Below, in pieces: positions 7,140 to 14,100 of a stretch of DNA of 37,003 nucleotides. The notes below the pieces were generated by a model that saw only the letters and a program-made list of their open reading frames with translations, had not been told where the DNA came from and did not search any database. This stretch comes from JAXHUH01 sp034211175 (GTDB lineage: Bacteria > Actinomycetota > Acidimicrobiia > Acidimicrobiales > CAIXPF01). How positions within the stretch are numbered: the stretch's first letter is position 1; each line of letters opens with the position of its first letter. The stretch is taken from contig JAXHUH010000233.1 of the NCBI GenBank assembly GCA_034211175.1, positions 1 through 37,003 on the forward strand. The letters run 5' to 3'. Made by a program: the position numbers and the translations under genes.

Positions 7140-7703
7140 TCAGCGCCGGCGGTCCGTCCACGGGCGCAGCTCGAGCGACGATGCGGCTCGCCGCGGCGAG
7201 GGGCCGCGCGCCGGCCGCTCTCGTCGCTCGTCGAGGCCGGCCAGCGCGAGCGCCCAGCCGAGGGCCACGAGCGGCAGGGCGGCGACCACCGCCGCCGGCG
7301 GCACGCCGATCGTGGTGACCAGGTCCGGGAGCGCCCACACGCCGACCGCGGCGACGACGCGGACCGCCTCCAGCTCGACGCGCCGTCCGAGCACGGTCGC
7401 GAGGGCGACCACCGCGCCGAGGCCGATCACGGCGGCGCCGAGCGCGGCGAGCATCTCGCCCGCCGAGCCCCCGAACGCCTCGGAGAGTCCGACCATCGCG
7501 TAGGCCGAGACGGCGATCGCTCCGGCCGGCAGGGCCATCGTTCGGGCCGCCGCCGGGCCGTCGGTCCGCCGGCGCGGCCAGCCGAGGAGCAGCGCCAGCC
7601 CGGGTCCGGCGCCGACCGCACCGGGCACGGTCACGAGGAGCGCCCCGACCGCCCGACGGATCGTGCGGGCACGGCGCAGCTCACGGCGACGTTCGTCGTT
7701 CAT
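7140..7703 (-). CDS. Hypothetical integral membrane protein
   Basis: 187 residues, with a basic start (MNDERRRELRRARTIRR) and about five hydrophobic segments: ALLVTVPGAVG..., a middle AGAIAVSAYAMVGL segment, AALGAAVIGLGAVVALATVL, VRVVAAVGVWALPDLV and AAVVAALPLVALGWALALAG. The tail is basic and likely cytoplasmic. No family is recognised. It converges on the PlsC gene and is divergent from dps. Confidence 0.65.
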   Translation of the reverse strand: MNDERRRELRRARTIRRAVGALLVTVPGAVGAGPGLALLLGWPRRRTDGPAAARTMALPAGAIAVSAYAMVGLSEAFGGSAGEMLAALGAAVIGLGAVVALATVLGRRVELEAVRVVAAVGVWALPDLVTTIGVPPAAVVAALPLVALGWALALAGLDERRERPARGPSPRRAASSLELRPWTDRRR

Positions 7704-7809
7704 GGCTCCGACGGTACGGGCGGCGGACCGGGCCGTCCTCGGGGAAGACCCCGTTCCCGACCCCCGCCCCGGGGCCCGACCACCGGTGGGCCGGGTGGGT
7801 GGCGCCCGA

Positions 7810-7835
7810 GTTTGGCCGATCCGGGGCACGGGTAG
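7810..7835 (+). promoter_or_regulatory. SigF/SigB-type promoter of dps
   Basis: GTTTGG begins at 7810 and GGGTAG lies at 7830-7835, with 16 bases between GTTT and GGGTAG. A start site about seven bases downstream would leave a leader of roughly 35 bases to the dps ATG, holding GAGGAG at 7866-7871. GTTTGGCCG is identical to the start of the promoter at 8535. Confidence 0.8.
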
Positions 7836-7877
7836 CCCTTCGTTCAGCAACGATCTCGACCCCACGAGGAGCTACAG

Positions 7878-8417
7878 ATGAGCGACTTCACGCCTGCCGG
7901 AGTGGATGCTGCGACCGCCGACAAGACCTGCGCCCTGCTCCAGCATCGCCTGAACGCGCTGATCGACCTCGAGCTGACCCTGAAGCACGTGCACTGGAAC
8001 GTGGTCGGTCCGAACTTCATCGGCGTCCACGAGATGCTCGATCCCCAGGTCGATCACGTCCGCGAGATGGTGGACGACGTCGCCGAGCGCATGGCGGCGC
8101 TCGGGGGTGTTCCCCGGGGCACGCCGGGCGCCGTGGTCAACGGCCGGTCCTGGAACGACTACGAGATCGGGCGCGACAACGCCATCGCCCACCTCGGTGC
8201 GCTCGACGTCGTCTTCAGCGGCGTCATCAAGGACCACCGCAGCGTGGTCGAGGAGCTCGAGGGCGTCGAGCCGATCACCCAGGACATGATGATCGAGCAG
8301 ACCGGGATCCTCGAGCAGGACCAGTGGTTCGTCCGGGCCCACCTCGAGAGCTCCAACGGTCAGCTCACGACCGAGGGCATCGACACGGAGCGCCGCGCGG
8401 CACAGGCCGCCGGCTGA
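7878..8417 (+). CDS. dps: Dps family DNA-protection / ferritin-like protein
   Basis: A 179-residue ferritin-like four-helix protein. The intersubunit ferroxidase ligands are all present at family spacing: His39, His51, Asp55, Asp66 and Glu70, in HWNVVGPNFIGVHEMLD and MVDDVAERM. Dps dodecamers oxidise and store iron with peroxide and can shield DNA in stress or stationary phase. The tail (TTEGIDTERRAAQAAG) is short with few positive charges, so DNA binding is uncertain. A SigF-type promoter and a GAGGAG ribosome site precede the ATG. It lies 1.2 kb from the sigma gene that probably transcribes it. Confidence 0.93.
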   Translation: MSDFTPAGVDAATADKTCALLQHRLNALIDLELTLKHVHWNVVGPNFIGVHEMLDPQVDHVREMVDDVAERMAALGGVPRGTPGAVVNGRSWNDYEIGRDNAIAHLGALDVVFSGVIKDHRSVVEELEGVEPITQDMMIEQTGILEQDQWFVRAHLESSNGQLTTEGIDTERRAAQAAG

Positions 8418-8534
8418 CCCGAAGCACCACGCTGTCCCTCACGTCCGAACAATCGTCACGTCGCCGGCTCCGGCCGGCGACGTGGCGCGTCGATCGCGCT
8501 GTTCGGGTGTCCCACGAACCATCGGGGCTAGGGT

Positions 8535-8561
8535 GTTTGGCCGGATGGTGCGCCTGGGTAA
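8535..8561 (+). promoter_or_regulatory. SigF/SigB-type promoter of the stand-alone HATPase gene
   Basis: GTTTGG begins at 8535 and GGGTAA lies at 8556-8561, with 17 bases between GTTT and GGGTAA. The box shares GTTTGGCCG with the dps promoter. It overlaps the ATG at 8545, so it argues for the ATG at 8575 as the true start. Confidence 0.7.
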
Positions 8562-8574
8562 CGACGGCAGCGAG

Positions 8575-9024
8575 ATGGAGATCGAGCTCGTGACTCCGGT
8601 CCACTCGCTGGCGCAGCACATCGATGCCGAGGCGTCCTCGGTGTCCGTCGCGCGGGCCGACGCCCGTGACGCGCTCGAGAACGCGGGGATCGGCCGCGAG
8701 CTCGTGGACGACACGCTCCTCGTGGCGACCGAGCTGCTGGCGAATGCCGTGGAGCACGCGCCCGAGGGCCTGATCGTGTTCCGCATGGACGTCGCGCTCG
8801 GTCGCTGGATCCTCGTCGAGGTCGAGTGTGCCGGCTCGATGGATCTGCTCCCGGAGCTGCCCAACTGGGGCCCCGACGAGCCCCTCGCACCCCGGGGACG
8901 GGGCCTGGCCATCGTCGATGCACTGTCGGACTCGGTCGCGTTCAGCGATGTCGAGGGTCGTCTGCGCATCGCCGCGCTCCGCTTCGTCGGCGTCGCACCA
9001 CCGGCCGCCGCAGCCGCCGGCTGA
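8575..9024 (+). CDS. RsbW-like anti-sigma factor / serine kinase-type HATPase
   Basis: About 149 residues of a GHKL ATPase of the HATPase_c_2 type. The N box is DDTLLVATELLANAVEHA and the G1-like loop is APRGRGLAIVDALSD, followed by a strand with VEGRLRIAALRF. Such proteins bind sigma factors and phosphorylate STAS antagonists. It is not next to a STAS or sigma gene on its own strand, but the SigF operon converges on it. Its SigF-type promoter suggests feedback on the sigma factor or cross-talk. The start at 8575 is chosen because the promoter covers the alternative at 8545. Confidence 0.8.
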   Translation: MEIELVTPVHSLAQHIDAEASSVSVARADARDALENAGIGRELVDDTLLVATELLANAVEHAPEGLIVFRMDVALGRWILVEVECAGSMDLLPELPNWGPDEPLAPRGRGLAIVDALSDSVAFSDVEGRLRIAALRFVGVAPPAAAAAG

Positions 9025-9124
9025 GACACGGCGCCCATCCCGTCGCGCCGCGGGCGCGGCAGAGCACCGGGCTCGTGCGGTTCGTGACGGTTGATGACCC
9101 GATTCCCGCGCCAGCGGGGCGGGA

Positions 9125-9889
9125 TCAGCGCTCGAGGCGCTCGCGGAGCTGGTCGATCGTGCGGCGCAGCAGCCGGGAGACGTGCATCTGGCTGATGCCG
9201 ACCTGCTCGGCGATCTGGCTCTGCGACATCTGGTCGTAGAAGCGCAGCTCGAGGATCTTTCGCTCCCGATCGGGCAGCTCCTCGAGCAGCTCCTGCACGA
9301 CGACCCGGGCCTCGACGCGCCCGTAGCCCTCCTCACCATCGGAGAGCTGGAAGGTCGGTCCGTCGTCGTCGGCCGGGGCCGGTCGGTCGATGCTCTTGGC
9401 CCGGTACGCCTGGGCGGCGTCGAGCGCCTCGAGCACCTCGGCCACGTCGAGGCCGGTGCGCTCGGCGAGCTCGTCGGGCTTCGGCGAGCGGCCGAGCTCC
9501 TGGTTCAGGGTCTCGGCCGCCTTGCGCACCTGGAGGTGGAGCTCCTGGGCGTGACGCGGGACGCGCACCGCCCAGGTGCGGTCCCGGAACCAGCGCTTGA
9601 GCTCGCCGTCCATCGTCCGGCCCGCGAACGTCGCGAACTTGACGTTGCGCTCGGGGTCGAAGCGATCCACGGCCTTGACCAGGCCGACGTAGGCGATCTG
9701 GCGCAGGTCCTCGGCGGTGACGCCGCGGTTGCGGTACCGGCGCGCGAAGTAGTCAGCGAGGCCGATGTGGGCCTCGATCAGCTCCTTGCGGACATCCTCG
9801 TCACCGGTGTCGCGCAGCTGGCGGAACCGCTCCTCGGCACGCGCCGCGCTGAGGCGCGCCGACGTGCCGGAGCCGGAGCGCTCGCTCAC
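9125..9889 (-). CDS. sigF: SigF/SigB/SigG-family RNA polymerase sigma factor
   Basis: 254 residues with regions 2, 3 and 4 and no region 1.1. Region 2: IGLADYFARRYRNRGVTAEDL, QIAYVGLVKAVDRFDP, FATFAGRTMDGELKRWFRDR. Region 3: VPRHAQELHLQVRKA with ELGRSPKPDELAERTGLD. Region 4: LPDRERKILELRFYDQMSQSQIAE and GISQMHVSRLLRRTID. This is the general-stress/sporulation group controlled by partner switching. The GTG start overlaps the anti-sigma stop by four bases (GTGA), as in rsbV-rsbW-sigB operons. Its likely promoters GTTT-N-GGGTA occur several times nearby. Confidence 0.93.
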   Translation of the reverse strand: MSERSGSGTSARLSAARAEERFRQLRDTGDEDVRKELIEAHIGLADYFARRYRNRGVTAEDLRQIAYVGLVKAVDRFDPERNVKFATFAGRTMDGELKRWFRDRTWAVRVPRHAQELHLQVRKAAETLNQELGRSPKPDELAERTGLDVAEVLEALDAAQAYRAKSIDRPAPADDDGPTFQLSDGEEGYGRVEARVVVQELLEELPDRERKILELRFYDQMSQSQIAEQVGISQMHVSRLLRRTIDQLRERLER

Positions 9890-10329
9890 TCGCCGCTCTC
9901 GGCGTCGACGAACGGCATCTTCTGGAGGCGGCAGCGGCGCACCCCGTCGTGCACGACCAGCGAGTGCTCGTCGACCGTTGCGCTGAGGATCATCTCGACG
10001 AGGTCGGGAAGGCCGCCACCATCGGGGTCATCGGCGGCGTCGCCGTCGATCGCCGGCCGCGACGCCTCGATGACGAGGCCGTCGCTCCCCGGCTCGAAGC
10101 GGAGGTCGATGCGGGGCCCGCCGCCGCCGTCGAGGAGGAGCGAGCAGACCTCGTCGATCGCGATCCGCAGATCGTCGATCTCGTCGACGCTGAAGCCGTG
10201 CTCCCCCGCCACCCCGGCGACCGACAGGCGCACCAGGCGGAGGTACGCCGTCGACGCCGGGAGCTGGAGGGTGACGATGCCCGCGTCGCCGGTCGTGACG
10301 GGGTCGATGTCGGACATGTGCGATTCCAT
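9886..10329 (-). CDS. Anti-sigma factor, RsbW-type HATPase
   Basis: 147 residues. The N-terminal part has the family layout: LPASTAYLRLVRLSVAGVAGEHGFSVDEIDDLRIAIDEVCSLLL, where the N-box asparagine position is not obvious (IDEVCS, classical IDEAVTNA), then GLVIEASRP. The C-terminal G-box is weak. It is therefore a divergent RsbW that may bind the sigma factor but have weak ATP binding. It sits between STAS and sigma genes with three and minus four bases spacing. ATG 10329 is used; ATG 10317 has a better GATGGA ribosome site and is an alternative. Confidence 0.82.
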   Translation of the reverse strand: MESHMSDIDPVTTGDAGIVTLQLPASTAYLRLVRLSVAGVAGEHGFSVDEIDDLRIAIDEVCSLLLDGGGGPRIDLRFEPGSDGLVIEASRPAIDGDAADDPDGGGLPDLVEMILSATVDEHSLVVHDGVRRCRLQKMPFVDAESGE

Positions 10330-10332
10330 CTG

Positions 10333-10629
10333 TCAGGCGAGGACGCGGAGGTGGCCGTCGAGGCCGGTGACCTCGAGGAGCCGCCGGACGACGGCGCTCG
10401 GCGAGCGAAGCACGAGGCCGTCCTGGCCGCGCTTCTGGCGCTCGGCGACGAGCACGCGCAGGCCCGACGAGTCGATGAACGTCACGTCCGCCAACTCGAT
10501 CTCGATCGGGTCCGACGACGCGCGCGTCAGCTCGGCCTCGAGCATCGGGGCGGTGTGGAGGTCCAGCTCGCCGGCGAGGACGATGCGGTCGTCGACGGCG
10601 TCGAGCCGGAGCTTGTCGTCAGCAGCCAC
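10333..10629 (-). CDS. STAS anti-anti-sigma factor (RsbV/SpoIIAA type)
   Basis: 98 residues of a complete STAS domain: DRIVLAGELDLHTAPMLEAEL, IEIELADVTFIDSSGLRVLVAERQK and LEVTGLDGHLRV. The phosphosite loop DSSGL is intact, so phosphorylation by the RsbW-type partner is expected; the unphosphorylated form would release the sigma factor. It is first in the STAS > anti-sigma > sigma operon. GTG 10629 is chosen; TACCTT seven bases upstream on the minus strand fits a near-leaderless start. No GGGTA-type box was found before it. Confidence 0.85.
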   Translation of the reverse strand: MAADDKLRLDAVDDRIVLAGELDLHTAPMLEAELTRASSDPIEIELADVTFIDSSGLRVLVAERQKRGQDGLVLRSPSAVVRRLLEVTGLDGHLRVLA

Positions 10630-10688
10630 GTCGGGCAAGGTACCGGACCGGGACCCGACATGACCCACCCATGCCGGATCCCGCGAGG

Positions 10689-10970
10689 TCACGGCGACTC
10701 GGTGTGGGCGCCTCGGGCCATCCCGTCGGTCACACCGGGCACCGCGGGGGCGGGTTCGTCCTGGTCGCCCGACCGACCGTTCTGCACGGCGGTGTCCACC
10801 GCGCCACGGCCTGCGTCGTAGACGTCGCGCATGTCGTCGGCGCTCGTGCGCAGCCGCTGTGCGACGTCCTGGCGACGGTCGTGCCCCCGATCGGGGTCGA
10901 AGAGCCACGCGACGCCGGCACCGGCGGCGAACGCCAGACCCAGGTTCCGTACCTTCCTGATGACCTTCAT
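10689..10970 (-). CDS. YtxH-like small membrane-anchored stress protein
   Basis: 93 residues. A basic start (MKVIRKVRN) leads to one short hydrophobic segment (LGLAFAAGAGVAWLF) that ends in DPDRGHDRRQ, then an amphipathic stretch and a disordered acidic tail. This is the layout of YtxH-like general-stress proteins, in which the membrane segment is followed by a DP.RG.RRR motif. It has its own SigF-type promoter, ten bases before the ATG, which supports the stress assignment. The role is unknown. Confidence 0.75.
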   Translation of the reverse strand: MKVIRKVRNLGLAFAAGAGVAWLFDPDRGHDRRQDVAQRLRTSADDMRDVYDAGRGAVDTAVQNGRSGDQDEPAPAVPGVTDGMARGAHTESP

Positions 10971-10980
10971 GAGCCGGCAC

Positions 10981-11006
10981 GTACCCCCGCGGGCGCGGGA
11001 CCAAAC
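10981..11006 (-). promoter_or_regulatory. SigF/SigB-type promoter of the YtxH-like gene
   Basis: On the minus strand GTTTGG begins at 11006 and GGGTAC ends at 10981, with 16 bases between GTTT and GGGTAC. The ATG at 10970 follows after ten bases, so the transcript would have almost no leader. Confidence 0.75.
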
Positions 11007-11088
11007 CGGACCCGATCGCCATGTCGGCAACGATCGCGACCGGCGACGCGTGCCGCGCGGACGACCACTGGTCGTGGCGTGCTCGTGC

Positions 11089-12090
11089 TCAGCCGGTCGT
11101 GACCGCGTCGGCCCGGCGAACCCGCTCGTCGAGCCACCGGACGAGCTCGCCCTCGGCATCCGGCGGCGCGGACCGGCCGGGGATCCGCACGGTGGAGCGC
11201 GGGCGGCGATCCAACCAGAACAGACCGGTCGTCCGGCCCGCCTCCTCGCTGCCGACGAGCCACACGATCGTGTCCGCTCCGTGCTCAGCCGACCGCAGGA
11301 TCGGCCCGATCAGGCCGCTGAAGCCGGGCAGGGAGTCGCCGATGCCCGGCGTGTTCGCCCAACCGGGGTGCATGGCGTGGCTCACCGCTCGCCCGCGCAG
11401 CTCGGCGGCGAGCGCCCGGCTCAGCACCACCTGGGCCCGCTTGGCCCGGGCGTAGGCGACGGCGCCCCGATAGGCGTCGGCATCCATCTCGAGCCGATCG
11501 AGGTCGAAGCCCTGGGTGTACATGCCGCCCGAGGACACGAAGACGATCCGGGCACCGGGGGCGAGGGCGTCCTGGACGGCGCGGGTGAGCACGTAGGGCC
11601 CGACGACGTGGGTCGCCAGGGTGAGCTCGATCCCCGCCGCGGTCTCGCGCCGCTGATCGGTGAGCGCACCGGCGTTGTGGACGACGGCATCGAGCGCTCC
11701 GGCCTCCTCGACGACCCCGGCGGCCGCGTCGCGCACGGCGGGCAGGTCGCCGAGATCGGCCACCATCAGGCGGATCTCGTCGTTGCCGGTCGCGTCGCGC
11801 AGCTCGTCGCGGACCTTCGCGCCCCGCTCCGCGTCCCGCACACCGAGCCAGACGCGAGCGCCCATGCCCGCGAGGCGCGCGGCGGTGGCACGGCCGAGGC
11901 CCGAGGTCGTCCCGGTCACCAGGACCGCACGGCCCTCGACGTTGCGCCGATCGATCGTGTCCCAGTCGTCGACGCGCCGGCGGACCCGGTAGCCGATGTC
12001 GGAGAAGCTCCCGACCACGGACAGCTCGAGCGCGCCGTCGACGATCCTGTTGAGTGGTGCTCGCACGGTCGCTCCCCTGTGCAGGTCCAT
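11089..12090 (-). CDS. SDR oxidoreductase, DHRS12-like
   Basis: 333 residues. An N-terminal 50-residue helical extension (LNRIVDGALELSVVGSFSDIGYRVRRRV) precedes the SDR core with TGTTSGLG (59-66), HNAG (138-141), VSSGG (186-189) and YARAK (Tyr213, Lys217). The extension plus SSGGMYTQ and MHPGWANTPG near the end match the dehydrogenase/reductase member 12 group. Substrates in that group are little known. GGGAAGG lies seven bases before the ATG at 12090. The STAS gene upstream on the same strand is about 90 bases away. Confidence 0.88.
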   Translation of the reverse strand: MDLHRGATVRAPLNRIVDGALELSVVGSFSDIGYRVRRRVDDWDTIDRRNVEGRAVLVTGTTSGLGRATAARLAGMGARVWLGVRDAERGAKVRDELRDATGNDEIRLMVADLGDLPAVRDAAAGVVEEAGALDAVVHNAGALTDQRRETAAGIELTLATHVVGPYVLTRAVQDALAPGARIVFVSSGGMYTQGFDLDRLEMDADAYRGAVAYARAKRAQVVLSRALAAELRGRAVSHAMHPGWANTPGIGDSLPGFSGLIGPILRSAEHGADTIVWLVGSEEAGRTTGLFWLDRRPRSTVRIPGRSAPPDAEGELVRWLDERVRRADAVTTG

Positions 12091-12180
12091 CGGGCGGCCT
12101 TCCCGCCGGGGGCGTCCTACCCCGTGAAGGTGTCGGCGACCCACGGCACGGCCGGTGCCTGCACGGAGGCGCTCGTCATC

Positions 12181-12552
12181 TCAGGCGTCGGCGATGTCGA
12201 GGTGGCGGTCGAGCCCGGTCACCGCGAACAGGCGCGCCACCACGTCGTTCAGCGCCCGGAACCGCAGTCGTCCGCCGCCGTTGCGTTGGCGGTGGTGCAC
12301 GGCGATGAGGGCGCTCAGGCCGGACGAGTCGACGAAGGACACGTCGGCGAGGTCGAGGCAGACCGACGCCTCGGCCGGCAGATCCTCGAGACGGGCCTGC
12401 AACCGGGGCGAGGTCGCGGTGTCGATCTCGCCGTGCACGACGAGCACGAGCTCGTCGGGGTCGTCGCCCGGGCGCGCTTCGTCGATCTCGAGCCGATCGT
12501 CGTTCGGCGAGCCCGCCGGCGCGCCGCCTGCGCTCGTGTTCTCCGCGGTCAT
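12181..12552 (-). CDS. STAS anti-anti-sigma factor, second intact copy
   Basis: 123 residues. A low-complexity acidic start (MTAENTSAGGAPAG...) is followed by a STAS domain: ELVLVVHGEIDTATSPRL, VCLDLADVSFVDSSGLSALIAVH and LFAVTGLDRHLDI. DSSGL is intact, so it should be a phosphorylation-controlled antagonist. It is separate from the SigF operon and could feed the same anti-sigma factor or the stand-alone HATPase at 8575. No SigF-type box is seen upstream. Confidence 0.85.
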   Translation of the reverse strand: MTAENTSAGGAPAGSPNDDRLEIDEARPGDDPDELVLVVHGEIDTATSPRLQARLEDLPAEASVCLDLADVSFVDSSGLSALIAVHHRQRNGGGRLRFRALNDVVARLFAVTGLDRHLDIADA

Positions 12553-12619
12553 GGCTGGTCGTCGAACCTACCGCGCCACCGGGCGCCGCGGAAGCTCCCG
12601 GGGCGGCCGGTCGGGGCGT

Positions 12620-13987
12620 TCAACCGCGCGGCGCACTGCTCTTCGTCTCGTCGTAGATGGCGACGCCGTCGACGATGTCGGCGATCACCGGCACGAGCAC
12701 GTCCACCACCCTGGCCGGGGGGCGCTCCGCCGCGAACTGGTCGGGGAACGCGCCGATCAGGCTGGCCACGACGGTCTGGCACTGGCGGCCGAGGTAGCAC
12801 CGGTTCGCGTCGGTGACCGTGCGCAGCCGGCCCGTGATGCGCAGCGCTCCGTCCTCGGGCCCGAGCCGCCCGCTGCGCACGTCGCCGAGGAGGCCGGAGA
12901 CCGCCTCGCAGCCGAGCTTGCAGGGTGGGCACTGGCCGCAGGACTCGACCGCCAGGAACGTCGCGATCGCGTGGGCGATGGCGACCATGTCGGTCCGGTC
13001 GTCGTACACGGCGAAGCCGGCGGCGCCGAGGCCCGACCCGAGCGAGGCCATGGCCTCGTAGGAGAGGCCGACGTCGAGGTGCGCGCCCGTGATCACCGGG
13101 TTGGCCACGCCGGACAGGACCGCGCCCACCGACCGGCCGTCTCCGACGCCACCGCCGACCTCCTCGACGAGCGCGGCGAGGGGCGTGCCCGCGACGACCT
13201 CGGCGACGGCGGCGCGCCGGGTGTCGCCCACGACCGTGCACAGCAGGGTGCCGGGCGTCTGCTCGGTCCCGACCGACCGGTACCAGCCGGGGCCGTTGGC
13301 CAGCACCGCCGCGGCGGCCGCCAGGGTCTCGACGTTGTTGACGACCGTCGGGTTCGCCCCGGAACCGGCCCCGGCGCCGACTCCCGTGCCCGCGGTCCAG
13401 CCGAGCTGGGCCGCGCCCGAGAACAGCCCGTGCACGTACGGGGGCACACCTCGGGGCAGCGCGTCGCCACCCTCGATCACGCCGAGCAGTCCCGTCTCCT
13501 CGCCGAAGAGGTACGACTCGGGACCCTCGACGACGATGATCGAGCCGGGCTCGATCCACGACGCCTGCTCCATCTCGACCAGGGCCGCCTCGAGCCGCGC
13601 GATCTCGGCGCCGAACGACGCCTTCACCCCGACGAACGCCCGGGCCGCGCCGACCGCGAGCTGGGCGATCGCCGTGCCCTCCAGTACCTGGTAGGGGTTC
13701 GACCGCATCAACTGGCGGTCCTTGAAGGTCGCGGGCTCGCCCTCGGCGCCGTTGGCGACGACGAAGGTCGTGTCCTCGGCACCGGCGGTGTCGCGCACCG
13801 AGCGCCACTTCCGCCCGGCCGGGAACCCCCCGCCGCCGCGCCCGCGCACGCCGGCGCGCGTGACCTCGTCGATCACCGCGTCGGACCCGAGGCGCCGAGC
13901 CCTGCTCAGGCCCTCGCCCCCGCCACGACGTCGGTAGGCGTCGAGGTCTGCCAGCGGCTCGGGCGGCAACAGGCGGTCGGCGAGCAT
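12620..13987 (-). CDS. NuoF-like NADH-binding Fe-S flavoprotein, orphan
   Basis: 455 residues of the complex I 51-kDa subunit family. Visible blocks: GVRGRGGGGFPAGRKW (FMN/NADH site), NGAEGEPATFKDR, GPESYLFGEETGLL, NPTVVNNVETLA, and near residues 345-390 the cluster motif SCGQCPPCKLGC with a distant fourth Cys (RCYLGRQC), which binds one 4Fe-4S. No NuoE, NuoG or other complex I gene lies near, so it may act as an NADH-ferredoxin type module or with an unlinked partner. GGAGGAGG precedes the ATG and TACAGT is a likely -10 box. The gene is divergent from the baeRF2 gene. Confidence 0.87.
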   Translation of the reverse strand: MLADRLLPPEPLADLDAYRRRGGGEGLSRARRLGSDAVIDEVTRAGVRGRGGGGFPAGRKWRSVRDTAGAEDTTFVVANGAEGEPATFKDRQLMRSNPYQVLEGTAIAQLAVGAARAFVGVKASFGAEIARLEAALVEMEQASWIEPGSIIVVEGPESYLFGEETGLLGVIEGGDALPRGVPPYVHGLFSGAAQLGWTAGTGVGAGAGSGANPTVVNNVETLAAAAAVLANGPGWYRSVGTEQTPGTLLCTVVGDTRRAAVAEVVAGTPLAALVEEVGGGVGDGRSVGAVLSGVANPVITGAHLDVGLSYEAMASLGSGLGAAGFAVYDDRTDMVAIAHAIATFLAVESCGQCPPCKLGCEAVSGLLGDVRSGRLGPEDGALRITGRLRTVTDANRCYLGRQCQTVVASLIGAFPDQFAAERPPARVVDVLVPVIADIVDGVAIYDETKSSAPRG

Positions 13988-14059
13988 GGGCGTCCTCCTC
14001 CGGGCGAACGGCCCAACTGTAGGCCCCGGCACCGACAGCCGACCGCGGACCGGAGACCC

Positions 14060-14085
14060 GTTTCAATCCCCGGCCCGGCGGGCAC
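14060..14085 (+). promoter_or_regulatory. Variant SigF-type promoter of the baeRF2 gene
   Basis: GTTT (14060-14063), 16 bases and GGGCAC (14080-14085) match the nearby GTTT-N16-GGGTA boxes except for C in place of T. It lies 15 bases before the first ATG. It is weaker evidence than the four exact copies. Confidence 0.4.
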
Positions 14086-14100
14086 GTCGAACGAGAGGTG

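Noticed and set aside
12111..12125. GGGTAG on the minus strand before the DHRS12-like SDR
   Set aside because: There is no GTTT at the right distance, unlike the four accepted promoters.
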